From Methanobrevibacter sp. (GTDB lineage Archaea > Methanobacteriota > Methanobacteria > Methanobacteriales > Methanobacteriaceae), in the NCBI RefSeq assembly GCF_017431965.1, contig NZ_JAFRKB010000025.1, positions 1 through 64,000 of the forward strand: 64,000 nt of DNA, written 5' to 3'. Every line of letters begins with the position of its first letter. The stretch's first letter is position 1. Below the pieces are notes generated by a model. It was not told where the DNA came from, did not search any database, and was given only the letters and a program-made list of their open reading frames with translations. The position numbers were made by a program, and so were the translations under genes. Positions 27,093 through 35,119 of the stretch are shown piece after piece.

Positions 27093-28301
27093 TTAACACA
27101 TCCTACAGTCATCACCATGTTTTTTACACATTACTCCATCATAATCCAGTTCCTGATTCCAAAGAGGTGACATCTCCCTTAATCTGGAAACGGATTCTGC
27201 AATAACATTAACAAATTCATCTACATCAAAATTTTCGCTTTCAGGAGCTAATGATATTCTTAAAGATCCATGAACATCCACTGGGTCAAGACCTAAAGCA
27301 GTCAATACTGGGGAAGCTTCCAAAGTATTGGAAGAGCATGCTGAACCAGTAGAAGCCTGATAACCTTTAGCATCCAATAGAAGAATTAATGATTCACCTT
27401 CAATAGCTTTAAATCTGAAGTTGACAAGGTTAGGTAATCTATTTTCTTTATCCCCATTTAAATATGCCTCAGGAATAGTAGTAACCACCTTATCAATGAT
27501 TTCATCCCTAATTGAAGATAATTTTTCATAATGCTCATCCAATTGTTGGCTAGCTAACTCGCAAGCTTTTCCAAATCCAACAATTCCCGGAACATTCTCA
27601 GTTCCTGACCTGATGCCTCTTTCCTGACCTCCCCCATGGATAAGAGGAACAACTCTAGTTCCTTTTTTGATATATAATGCACCAACACCTTTTGGACCAT
27701 TGATTTTATGTGAGGATAAGGATAGCAAATCGACATTTAATTTCTCAACATCCACTTCAATCTTACCAAAACTCTGCACAGCGTCTGTGTGGAACTTAAT
27801 TCCTTTTTCACGGGCAATTTCACCAATTTCTTCAATAGGTTGAATTGTACCAAGTTCGTTATTTGCATGCATTACAGTTATTAAAATGGTTTCAGGAGTT
27901 ATCGCTTCTTTTAAATCTTCAATACTGATAATACCATTCTCATTTACTGGCAAGTAGGTAACTTTGAAATCAAGAGATTCTAAAAATCCCAAAGTGTTTT
28001 TTACAGCAGGGTGCTCAATATTGGTTGTAATGATATGTTTACCTTTTTTAGCCAATTTAAAGGCTATTCCTTTGATGGCCAAATTATCAGATTCTGATCC
28101 CCCGCTTGTGAATATGATTTCTTCAGGTTTTGCATTAATTGCATCAGCCACCCTTTGGCGAGCCTGATCTAATGCTTTTTTAGATTCACGACCAATTTTA
28201 TAAAGAGTTGAAGGGTTTCCAAACTCTTCAGTAAAATATGGTTTCATTTCTTCAAAAACTTCTTTGCTAACTTGTGTAGTTGCTGAGTTATCCAAATACA
28301 T
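27093..28301 (-). CDS. nifS: Cysteine desulfurase NifS/IscS
   Basis: PLP enzyme that takes sulfur from cysteine for Fe-S clusters. 402 residues from ATG 28301 (MYLDNSATTQV) with GGAGAT upstream; the TTG at 28322 gives a longer, unlikely start. The PLP lysine is in SLSSHKINGPKG, the catalytic Cys in GSACSSNTLEASPV. The protein ends in a Cys-rich tail (MCKKHGDDCRMC) not needed for catalysis. It is followed by the scaffold gene, overlapping ribosome binding sites. Confidence 0.95.
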   Translation of the reverse strand: MYLDNSATTQVSKEVFEEMKPYFTEEFGNPSTLYKIGRESKKALDQARQRVADAINAKPEEIIFTSGGSESDNLAIKGIAFKLAKKGKHIITTNIEHPAVKNTLGFLESLDFKVTYLPVNENGIISIEDLKEAITPETILITVMHANNELGTIQPIEEIGEIAREKGIKFHTDAVQSFGKIEVDVEKLNVDLLSLSSHKINGPKGVGALYIKKGTRVVPLIHGGGQERGIRSGTENVPGIVGFGKACELASQQLDEHYEKLSSIRDEIIDKVVTTIPEAYLNGDKENRLPNLVNFRFKAIEGESLILLLDAKGYQASTGSACSSNTLEASPVLTALGLDPVDVHGSLRISLAPESENFDVDEFVNVIAESVSRLREMSPLWNQELDYDGVMCKKHGDDCRMC

Positions 28302-28362
28302 CCTTAATCTCCAAATTTTCAATTTTTAATTAATTTTAAAGCACCCTCAAATATTTTAAGTG

Positions 28363-28391
28363 ATTAGATAGTTATTTAAATACTATCTAAT
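28363..28391 (-). repeat. Inverted repeat spanning the metY stop
   Basis: ATTAGATAGT (28363-28372) and ACTATCTAAT (28382-28391) are perfect 10-base arms around a nine-base loop that contains the metY stop codon. No T-tract follows, and nifS begins about 60 bases on, so it could be a weak terminator, an attenuator or an mRNA end stabiliser. Confidence 0.45.
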
Positions 28392-29671
28392 GCTTGACTT
28401 AAGTCTTCTATTAAATCATCCACATCCTCTAAACCTATTGAAAGTCTTATGAAGTCCGGTGTTACACCAGTAGCTTCCTGTTCTTCAGGAGTCAATTGCT
28501 GATGTGTTGTACTTGCTGGGTGAATTGCAAGGCTTTTTGCATCACCAATATTTGCAAGAATTGAGAATAACTCTAATTTTTCAATTACTTTTCTTCCGGC
28601 TTCCTCTCCACCTTCAACACCGAAACCTAAAATACCTGCGAAGTTATCTTTCAAGTATTTTTTGTTGACTTCATAGGTAGGGTGAGATTCCAAACCAGGA
28701 TAGTTTACCCATTTAACTTTAGGATGGGATTCTAAAAATTTAGCTACTTTTAAAGCATTTTCAGAATGTCTTTTTACACGCACATCTAAACTTTCAAGCC
28801 CTTGTAAGAAAATGAAACTGTGAACAGGTGCTTGGGTTGCTCCCAAATCTCTTAAAAGTCTTGCTCTAGCCCTTACAGTAAATGCAATGTTTCCTAACTC
28901 AGGAACATCTCCGAATGCATCCCAAAATACCAGTCCGTGATAGCTTGGATCAGGATTAGTGAAGTTTGCAAACTTACCATTACCCCAGTTGAATTTACCT
29001 GAATCTACAATGTATCCTCCAACTGCAGTTCCATGACCTCCAACATATTTAGTTGCGGATGCCGCAATTACATCAGCTCCATGCTCCAATGGCCTGACTA
29101 ATCCAACACCTACAGTATTGTCCACAATCAATGGAATATCATGAGAATGTGCAATTTCTGCAAGTGCCTCAAAATCTGGGACATCCAATTTCGGGTTTCC
29201 AATTGATTCAACATAAATTGCTTTGGTTTTTTCATCGATTGCATCTTCAAAAGCCTGTAAATCTTGAGAGTTGACAAACTTAACATCACGTGCCAAGTCC
29301 TTGAAAGTATAATTGAATAACTGATATGTTCCACCATAGAGGTTATCTGCAGAAACGATATTGTCTCCAGGTTCAGTTACATTCAAGATTGCATATGAAA
29401 TTGCTGCAAGACCACTTGATGTTGAAAGACCGGAGTTACCACCTTCTATAGCAGCAATTCTTGCTTCAAATACATCACTAGTTGGGTTTGTAAGTCTGGA
29501 ATAAATTTGTCCAAACTCTTGAAGGGCGAATCTCCTTGCAGCTTCATCTGAATCTTTAAATACATATGAAGTAGTTTGATAAATCGGAACCGCCTGAGCC
29601 CCTGTCGCGGGGTCTGGTTGTTGTCCTGCACGTACACCTAATGTTGCTAATCCATAATTTTTATTTGCCAT
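28376..29671 (-). CDS. metY: O-acetylhomoserine sulfhydrylase family (MetY)
   Basis: PLP-dependent enzyme of the Cys/Met metabolism family; forms homocysteine from O-acetylhomoserine and sulfide. 431 residues, the longer MetY size rather than the about 390 of MetB/MetC. Signatures: the start [24 protein letters not shown] lysine in [17 protein letters not shown], and [13 protein letters not shown] near the end. The sulfur motif shared with cysK and cysE lies in its promoter (29726-29829). It is followed by nifS. It could also act on O-acetylserine-like substrates; homoserine acetylation genes are not in the window. Confidence 0.93.
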   Translation of the reverse strand: MANKNYGLATLGVRAGQQPDPATGAQAVPIYQTTSYVFKDSDEAARRFALQEFGQIYSRLTNPTSDVFEARIAAIEGGNSGLSTSSGLAAISYAILNVTEPGDNIVSADNLYGGTYQLFNYTFKDLARDVKFVNSQDLQAFEDAIDEKTKAIYVESIGNPKLDVPDFEALAEIAHSHDIPLIVDNTVGVGLVRPLEHGADVIAASATKYVGGHGTAVGGYIVDSGKFNWGNGKFANFTNPDPSYHGLVFWDAFGDVPELGNIAFTVRARARLLRDLGATQAPVHSFIFLQGLESLDVRVKRHSENALKVAKFLESHPKVKWVNYPGLESHPTYEVNKKYLKDNFAGILGFGVEGGEEAGRKVIEKLELFSILANIGDAKSLAIHPASTTHQQLTPEEQEATGVTPDFIRLSIGLEDVDDLIEDLSQALDSI

Positions 29672-29725
29672 TAATAATCACCTTAATAATTTAATTTGAT
29701 CAATAATATATCACGCGTTATATTA

Positions 29726-29829
29726 TTATATAACAATAGTTATTTTTTATATATAAATGTTTCGCATACCTAAAAAACATTAGCAAAGTAAAAAATAAAA
29801 CAATGTTATACAAATATAACATCTGTTAT
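29726..29829 (-). promoter_or_regulatory. metY promoter with sulfur-regulon dyads
   Basis: TTATATAACAATAGTTATT (29726-29744) is identical, over 19 bases on opposite strands, to the cysK site. It lies between the TATA box (minus-strand CATTTATATATA, about 29747-29760) and the expected start of transcription. A second dyad, ATAACA-TC-TGTTAT (29816-29829), with TGTTATA at 29804-29810, sits about 70 bases upstream. The position argues for repression by a dimeric protein. Confidence 0.6.
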
Positions 29830-29867
29830 TTTTAGTATATAAAGGTTGTTATATTTTATCAAAAAAA

Positions 29868-30620
29868 TTATTTTTCTTCTAATTTTTTATTCAAATTAGC
29901 TATTTCTTCTTTTAATTCCTTTAGCTCTTTTTGAGTTGCATCTAATTTTTCGTTAATCGATTTGAGTTCCTCACTACCTTCATTTAATAATTTTTTATTG
30001 AAATATGATGCCATGGATCCTGTGACTGCACTGAATATTAACACACCACCAATAAGAAGAATTAAACTGATTACCTTTCCAATCATTGAATTCGGCAAAA
30101 CATCGCCATAGCCTACCGTTGTTAATGTAGATAAAACAAACCATAAAGAGTCAAAAAGACTATTCATGCTTGGGTCAAACAAATACAAACCAAGAGTGAA
30201 TGAAATGATAATAATTAAAAAGATACCAAAAATTTCATCCAAATAGGTATCTTTTAGAAATACGTTTATGACTTCAAATAATTGTACAAACAAAATCAGG
30301 ATTCTGATGAACTTTAAAACTTTCAGCACGGATAGTACACCTGCATATGGTAGAAATGGAAACAGCAACAAATCAAATGGCATTCCTGCAATAAATTCCG
30401 TGAAATTAGATTTGAAGAACTTTTTTTTATTTTTGGCTTTAGAGAATCTAAAGAAGAATTCAATAAGCAATACCGCACATAAGCATGTATCAAAAATAAT
30501 TAAATTATAATATGATTTAGTAGATAAAGTAATAACTAATGAACTAGTTAAAAAGATTAAGTCAAGTAATATCCATATGGATAAGGCAAATTCATAATAG
30601 TTATTCCATTTTTCATTCAT
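29868..30620 (-). CDS. Voltage-gated-like potassium channel
   Basis: 250 residues. Several membrane helices precede the pore with the selectivity filter TLTTVGYGDVLP (about 165-176) and a last helix (LILLIGGVLIFSAVTG). The Arg-containing helix LKFIRILILFVQLF resembles an S4 segment, so this looks like a small 6TM-type channel. It ends in a 45-residue coiled coil (SINEKLDATQKELKELKEEI) that probably tetramerises it. The start is ATG 30620. It stands alone between the metY and cysS transcripts. Confidence 0.88.
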   Translation of the reverse strand: MNEKWNNYYEFALSIWILLDLIFLTSSLVITLSTKSYYNLIIFDTCLCAVLLIEFFFRFSKAKNKKKFFKSNFTEFIAGMPFDLLLFPFLPYAGVLSVLKVLKFIRILILFVQLFEVINVFLKDTYLDEIFGIFLIIIISFTLGLYLFDPSMNSLFDSLWFVLSTLTTVGYGDVLPNSMIGKVISLILLIGGVLIFSAVTGSMASYFNKKLLNEGSEELKSINEKLDATQKELKELKEEIANLNKKLEEK

Positions 30621-30660
30621 CAATTAATATTTAGAAAATTACTGATTAAATAATTATTGA

Positions 30661-30700
30661 TAAAAATTATAAAAAAATAGTGGAAGGAGAAAAATCTCCT
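30661..30700 (-). terminator. Hairpin plus T-tract at the cysS stop
   Basis: AGGAGA-AAAA-TCTCCT (30685-30700) overlaps the cysS stop; on the minus strand the T-rich run TTTTTTTATAATTTTTA follows about eight bases later. A likely intrinsic terminator for cysS. Confidence 0.65.
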
Positions 30701-32048
30701 AGTCATTAATCTCATAACCTAAAGATTGTAAATCATTTCTAATCTTATCTGATAAATCATATTGCTTGTTAGCTCTTAGCTCAGATCTCACTTCAGAAAT
30801 TACATCAAGCAAATCGTCTGAAGCCGCACTGACCTCCTCAGTTTCAAAGCTAACGCCGAATATATGGCTTGCATCATCCAAAAATGCCTTGATAGCTACT
30901 TTATCTTCAACACTTAAGTTATCCAATTCATTTTTGGAATCATTGATTAATCCAAAAATAGCTGCAATAGCTTTTGGAGTGTTAAAGTCATCATCCATAC
31001 TGTTAAAGAATTCGGCTGACCATTTATCCAACACATCATAATCAGAATTAAACTCTTCTGTAACCTCAACATCCAAAAGTTCATAGTATTTTCTGATTCT
31101 CTCTAAGCTTCTTTCAGATTGATGAAGTGAATCCTTTGAAAAGTCAATCGGACTTCTGTAGTGAGTAGATAACACAAAGAATCTGAAGGTTTCAGCTTCA
31201 TAGTCTTTTAACAAATCACGAATAGTAATGAAGTTATTTAGTGATTTTGACATTTTTTCTCCATTTACATTTAAAAATCCTGTGTGTAACCAGAATTTAA
31301 CCATTGGAGCTTTGCCTGAAACCGCTTCCATTTGTGTGATTTCCGCTTCGTGGTGAGGGAAAATCAAATCCAGGCCTCCACCATGAGCATCATATTGAGG
31401 TCCAAAGTAGTATTCAGTAATGGCAGTATCTTCAATATGCCATCCAGGTCTTCCATCACCCCATGGGGATGGCCAGGTAGGCTCATCAACTCCAACACGT
31501 TTTTTCCAGAGTGCAAAGTCCTGTGGATTTTTCTTTGTGGTTTCGGCAATGTCTCTGTGAGACTCCAACTCTTCAATATTCCTATTGGATAACTTACCAA
31601 ATTCAGGGAATTTATCTATTTCAAAGTAAACCCCGTCTTCAGTTTCATAAGCGTAACCCTTATCAATTAATCTTTGAATTTGGTCCAATATTTCATCAAC
31701 GTGATCAGTTGCTCTTGCAAATAAATTGACACCATTGACATTTAATTTATTCATGTCTTCAATGTATCTTTTTTCGAACTTGCGGGCCAATTCATTAGCA
31801 GGAATTCCGCTTTCTTTTGACCTGTTAATAATCTTATCATCAATATCAGTAATGTTTTGAATATAAAATACTGCATATCCTTTATATTCCAAATATCTTT
31901 TAATTGTATCAAAAGATATGTAAGTCCTTCCATGACCTATGTGAGCATCGTCGTAAACAGTAGGGCCACAAACAAACAAGTTAACTCTGTTTTTATTTAT
32001 TGTTTCAAAAGTCTGTTTACTACGAGTTAATGTTGAATAAACATCCAT
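30699..32048 (-). CDS. cysS: Cysteinyl-tRNA synthetase
   Basis: Class Ia synthetase, 449 residues. Zinc site starts LFVCGPTVYD; HIGH-like HIGHGRTY follows (about 36-43); KMSKSLNNF is the second signature (about 265-273). GGAGAT precedes the ATG. It lies 42 bases downstream of tRNA-Cys on the same strand, so both may be on one transcript. Its presence means the direct route to Cys-tRNA operates; the SepRS/SepCysS route need not be used. Confidence 0.97.
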   Translation of the reverse strand: MDVYSTLTRSKQTFETINKNRVNLFVCGPTVYDDAHIGHGRTYISFDTIKRYLEYKGYAVFYIQNITDIDDKIINRSKESGIPANELARKFEKRYIEDMNKLNVNGVNLFARATDHVDEILDQIQRLIDKGYAYETEDGVYFEIDKFPEFGKLSNRNIEELESHRDIAETTKKNPQDFALWKKRVGVDEPTWPSPWGDGRPGWHIEDTAITEYYFGPQYDAHGGGLDLIFPHHEAEITQMEAVSGKAPMVKFWLHTGFLNVNGEKMSKSLNNFITIRDLLKDYEAETFRFFVLSTHYRSPIDFSKDSLHQSERSLERIRKYYELLDVEVTEEFNSDYDVLDKWSAEFFNSMDDDFNTPKAIAAIFGLINDSKNELDNLSVEDKVAIKAFLDDASHIFGVSFETEEVSAASDDLLDVISEVRSELRANKQYDLSDKIRNDLQSLGYEIND

Positions 32049-32090
32049 AAAAATATCTCCGCAAAAAAAATAATTTATTAATTAAAAGAA

Positions 32091-32162
32091 AGGCAAGTGA
32101 GGGACTTGAACCCCCGTATTATGGTCTGCAGCCACACACCTAAGCCACTCGGTAAACTTGCC
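32091..32162 (-). tRNA. tRNA-Cys (GCA)
   Basis: 72-base cloverleaf: acceptor arms GGCAAGT and ACTTGCC pair perfectly; anticodon arm TGTGG-CTGCAGA-CCATA gives anticodon GCA; T-arm GGGGG-TTCAAGT-CCCTC (one G-U). The discriminator base is T (U73), as expected for tRNA-Cys. CCA is not encoded. There is no intron. A TATA-like TTATTATAC lies just upstream. It is directly upstream of cysS. Confidence 0.97.
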
Positions 32163-32231
32163 ACTAAAATTAAAGTATAATAAAATATTGGTTATTAATA
32201 GTTTAAATACTTTACTATAAAATCCAATATT

Positions 32232-32612
32232 TTAGCAATTATTTGTTTCAGAACCTAAACAAGATTGGCAGTCTTCCCCAAGTTCGGACTTATCAATGTT
32301 GAGTTGTTCTAAAACATCTGCAGTTTCTACATGCCTACATATAGCACAAGTTCTTCCAATCAATTGAGCTTTTGTAGCTGTTCCATCCGCCAACTCTTGA
32401 GCAAAATCCTTAACCATTTTTCTGACATTCTCATCAAGTTTAATACCGCTACCCCTTTTATCAGTTATATACTGAGATACAGCAGGTTGTGTGATGTCCA
32501 TAAGTTCAGAAACATCTTTTTGTCTCATACCCAAATTTAAAAGTTCTTTGGCTAATTCTGACCTAATAGCCGGTATTACATACCATACAACTACTTCACA
32601 AGGTGGTTTCAT
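32232..32612 (-). CDS. HTH regulator with C-terminal Cys4 motif
   Basis: 126 residues. An XRE/Cro-like helix-turn-helix occupies about 27-55 (MRQKDVSELMDITQPAVSQYIT). The C-terminal half carries two cysteine pairs, CAIC (89, 92) and CQSC (115, 118), able to bind zinc or an Fe-S cluster, plus Cys5 and a final Cys126. This layout matches the archaeal COG2522 regulators. It lies between cysE and tRNA-Cys/cysS with a ribosome binding site AAGGGA, and follows cysE by 10 bases, so it is in the cys transcript. It is the natural candidate for a sulfur- or Fe-S-responsive regulator of the block; that is inference. Confidence 0.82.
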   Translation of the reverse strand: MKPPCEVVVWYVIPAIRSELAKELLNLGMRQKDVSELMDITQPAVSQYITDKRGSGIKLDENVRKMVKDFAQELADGTATKAQLIGRTCAICRHVETADVLEQLNIDKSELGEDCQSCLGSETNNC

Positions 32613-32622
32613 AAAATCCCTT

Positions 32623-33330
32623 CTATTTTTTAAACAAATCCTCTAAATCTTCTTGTTCGTCCCGAATATCATCTGCTAAACAAATTTCATGTTTATCGAA
32701 TAATATTCTAAAGCGTTCATCATTTTCCTTGAGGTGTTGTTCAAGAGTTCTGATTGCATCAGCAACAGGGTCTGGGAGTTTATCATGGTCAAGGTCAACT
32801 TCTTTGTGAGGAACACCTTTACGTTTTACGATACGTCCCGGAACCCCAACACAAGTTGAATCTGGAGGAACATCCTTAAGCACAACAGCACCAGTACCAA
32901 TTTTGGAATACTCACCTATTGTAATATTTCCCATTACTTTAGCGCCTGCACCAACAATAACTCCACGTTCAAGAGTTGGATGTCTTTTGGTTTTTTCTGT
33001 ACTGGTTCCTCCAAGGATAACACCTTGATATAACAATACATCATCACCAACAATTGCTGTTTCACCAACAACAACACCCATTCCATGATCAATGAAAACT
33101 CGTTTACCAAATGTTGCACCGGGATGAATTTCAATTCCTGTAATAAATCTTGCTATATTAGAATTTATACGAGCCAATAGCTTTAAAGAATGATTCCATA
33201 GCCAATGACTGACCCTATGGAATAACAAAGCATAAAATCCTGGATAACATAGAAAAATCTCTAATGTAGATCTTGCTGCAGGATCTTTTTCTTTAATAGC
33301 TTTAATTTCATCCCTTAAATTATCGAACAT
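32623..33330 (-). CDS. cysE: Serine O-acetyltransferase
   Basis: Makes O-acetylserine from serine and acetyl-CoA. 235 residues of the short type: a helical N-terminus ([26 protein letters not shown]), then the left-handed beta-helix with [28 protein letters not shown] and [22 protein letters not shown]. It is followed by the HTH gene and preceded by cysK (60 bases). GAGGT precedes ATG 33330. The bacterial look of cysE and cysK suggests transfer, as most methanogens make cysteine otherwise. Confidence 0.96.
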   Translation of the reverse strand: MFDNLRDEIKAIKEKDPAARSTLEIFLCYPGFYALLFHRVSHWLWNHSLKLLARINSNIARFITGIEIHPGATFGKRVFIDHGMGVVVGETAIVGDDVLLYQGVILGGTSTEKTKRHPTLERGVIVGAGAKVMGNITIGEYSKIGTGAVVLKDVPPDSTCVGVPGRIVKRKGVPHKEVDLDHDKLPDPVADAIRTLEQHLKENDERFRILFDKHEICLADDIRDEQEDLEDLFKK

Positions 33331-33360
33331 TAGTAAACCTCAAAGATTGATATACTAAAA

Positions 33361-33389
33361 TTATATAACATATGGTATATATAGTTATT
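33361..33389 (-). promoter_or_regulatory. cysE promoter motif, two halves 10 bases apart
   Basis: TTATATAACA (33361-33370) and ATAGTTATT (33381-33389) are exactly the two halves of the 19-base cysK/metY site, separated here by 10 extra bases, one helical turn. The spacer carries a TATA-like element on the minus strand (CTATATATACC). An alternative dyad TATAACA-TA-TGGTATA at 33364-33379 has one mismatch. A separate promoter for cysE-regulator is therefore likely. Confidence 0.5.
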
Positions 33390-33390
33390 C

Positions 33391-34338
33391 TTATTCAAAT
33401 AACCAATCTACAGAGAGATATCTTTCACCATTATCTGGTAAGATGGCTATTATTCTTTTACCTTTATTTTCTTCTTTTTTAGCTAAATCTAAAGCAGCCC
33501 AAGTTGCGGCTCCAGAGGAAATACCTGAAAATATACCTTCTTTTTTAGCTAAAGCAAGTAAAGTGTTTCCAGCATCCTCATTTGCAACCGGAATAATTTC
33601 ATCAATCACATCAGCGTCATAGATGGAAGGAACAAAGCCTGCTCCAATACCTTGGATTTTGTGAGGTCCCTTTTCACCTTTGCCCAATGTTTGTGAGTCT
33701 TTTGGCTCAACGGCAACAATTTTTACATCAGGAACTTCCTTTTTAAGAACTTTACCTATTCCGGTAATTGTTCCTCCGGTACCTACACCGCCAATTACAA
33801 TATCAACTTTTCCTTCAGTATCTCTTAAAATTTCCTGAGCAGTAGTTTCAGCATGAATTTTTACATTAGCAGGATTGTCAAATTGACCTAAAATAATTGA
33901 GTCAGGAGTTTCATCTTGTAATTCATTAGCTTTTGCGATTGCTCCACCCATTCCATCAGCTCCAGGAGTTAAAACAAGTTCAGCTCCAAGAACGCTTAAG
34001 AATTTTCTTCTTTCAATGGACATTGTGTCAGGCATTGTTAAAATTAATTTATAACCTTTAGCTGCCGCCGCAAATGCAAGTCCAATACCAGTGTTTCCAC
34101 TTGTAGGTTCGATGATAGTTGAACCTGTTTTGAGTAAACCTTTTTCCTCTGCATCTTCAATCATTGCAACTGCAACACGGTCCTTGACACTACCTGTCGG
34201 GTTGAATGATTCTATTTTTACATCAACTTCCGCTTCTAAATCTTTTGTTAAATTGTTTAGTCTTACGATTGGAGTGTTTCCAATAGCATCAGTTATGCTA
34301 TCTAAAACTCCTCTTTTTAATTTTGGAATATTTGCCAT
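33391..34338 (-). CDS. cysK: O-acetylserine sulfhydrylase (cysteine synthase)
   Basis: PLP enzyme making cysteine from O-acetylserine and sulfide. 315 residues. The PLP lysine is in NPTGSVKDRVAV (about 46-57), the phosphate loop in GGVGTGGTITG, and SGNTG appears in IEPTSGNTGIGL. GAGSA-like end is IFSGISSGAA. AGGAG precedes the ATG by nine bases. It is upstream of cysE in the same direction. Two dyads cover its promoter (34402-34439). Bacterial-type CysK. Confidence 0.97.
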   Translation of the reverse strand: MANIPKLKRGVLDSITDAIGNTPIVRLNNLTKDLEAEVDVKIESFNPTGSVKDRVAVAMIEDAEEKGLLKTGSTIIEPTSGNTGIGLAFAAAAKGYKLILTMPDTMSIERRKFLSVLGAELVLTPGADGMGGAIAKANELQDETPDSIILGQFDNPANVKIHAETTAQEILRDTEGKVDIVIGGVGTGGTITGIGKVLKKEVPDVKIVAVEPKDSQTLGKGEKGPHKIQGIGAGFVPSIYDADVIDEIIPVANEDAGNTLLALAKKEGIFSGISSGAATWAALDLAKKEENKGKRIIAILPDNGERYLSVDWLFE

Positions 34339-34401
34339 AATTTATTTCTCCTATATATTAATTGTTTTTAAAGGCATATTTAAAGGGTTATCTTTAGTTA
34401 A

Positions 34402-34439
34402 TATAACATTTGTTATAATAACTATTGTTATATAACAAT
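34402..34439 (-). promoter_or_regulatory. cysK promoter with two sulfur-regulon dyads
   Basis: TATAACA-TT-TGTTATA (34402-34417) and ATTGTTAT-ATAACAAT (34424-34439) are perfect dyads. The 19 bases 34417-34435 equal the metY site in reverse orientation. The TATA box (minus-strand CATTTATAAAC, about 34446-34456) lies just upstream, so the inner dyad falls between box and start site. Confidence 0.65.
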
Positions 34440-34489
34440 GTTTTAGTTTATAAATGTTTTGGAAAAACTAAATTTTTAATGTGAAAAAA

Positions 34490-35119
34490 TTAAATATTTT
34501 CATCAAAATAATCACAAATTTCAGTACAGGGACAAATTTCACACTTAGGCCCTATTGGTTTGCAAATATTTTGACCAAACTGAACCATCAAATCATTTAA
34601 TTTTACCCACAAATCTTTTGGAGCTATTTTTGAAAGTTCAACTTCAGTTTCTTCAGGCTCTTTAGTATCAACCAGACCTAAACGATTGGAAATTCTGTGA
34701 ACATGAGTATCAACCGGAATTGCAGGCAGGTCAAACGCAAATACCAAAACACAATTTGCGGTTTTACGGCCAACGCCCGGAAGTTTAACGAGTTCATCCA
34801 AGGTATCCGGAACTTCCCCACCATACTCATCAATTAGAATCTGTGAAACTTCCTGAATTCTTGCAGCTTTAACATTATAAAAGCCGGCAGGTTTAATTAG
34901 TTCCTTTACATCATCAATCGGAGCATCAACAACTTCATAAATGTCTTTATATTTAGAAAATAGGTTTTCAGTAGCCTGATCAGTATTTTCATCCCTTGTT
35001 CTTTGGGACAAAATTGTTCTAACCAGCACCCGATAAGGGTCTTGGTCTAAAAATGTTCTTATCTCAAAAGTATTATCCAGTTGATTGACAAGTTCAATCA
35101 CTCTTTCTTCTTTATTCAT
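34490..35119 (-). CDS. nth: Endonuclease III (DNA glycosylase/AP lyase)
   Basis: Removes oxidised pyrimidines. 209 residues. Helix-hairpin-helix [14 protein letters not shown] with the catalytic Lys, then [15 protein letters not shown] with the catalytic Asp, and the C-terminal 4Fe-4S motif C-x6-C-x2-C-x5-C in [15 protein letters not shown]. It overlaps the aroA stop by one base (TAATG), so it is coupled to aroA. Confidence 0.95.
   Translation of the reverse strand: MNKEERVIELVNQLDNTFEIRTFLDQDPYRVLVRTILSQRTRDENTDQATENLFSKYKDIYEVVDAPIDDVKELIKPAGFYNVKAARIQEVSQILIDEYGGEVPDTLDELVKLPGVGRKTANCVLVFAFDLPAIPVDTHVHRISNRLGLVDTKEPEETEVELSKIAPKDLWVKLNDLMVQFGQNICKPIGPKCEICPCTEICDYFDENI

Noticed and set aside
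32181-32232. Inverted repeat AAAATATTGG and CCAATATTTT between the HTH gene and tRNA-Cys
   Set aside because: Arms match but the loop is over 30 bases and of very low complexity; a terminator is possible yet not convincing enough to list.
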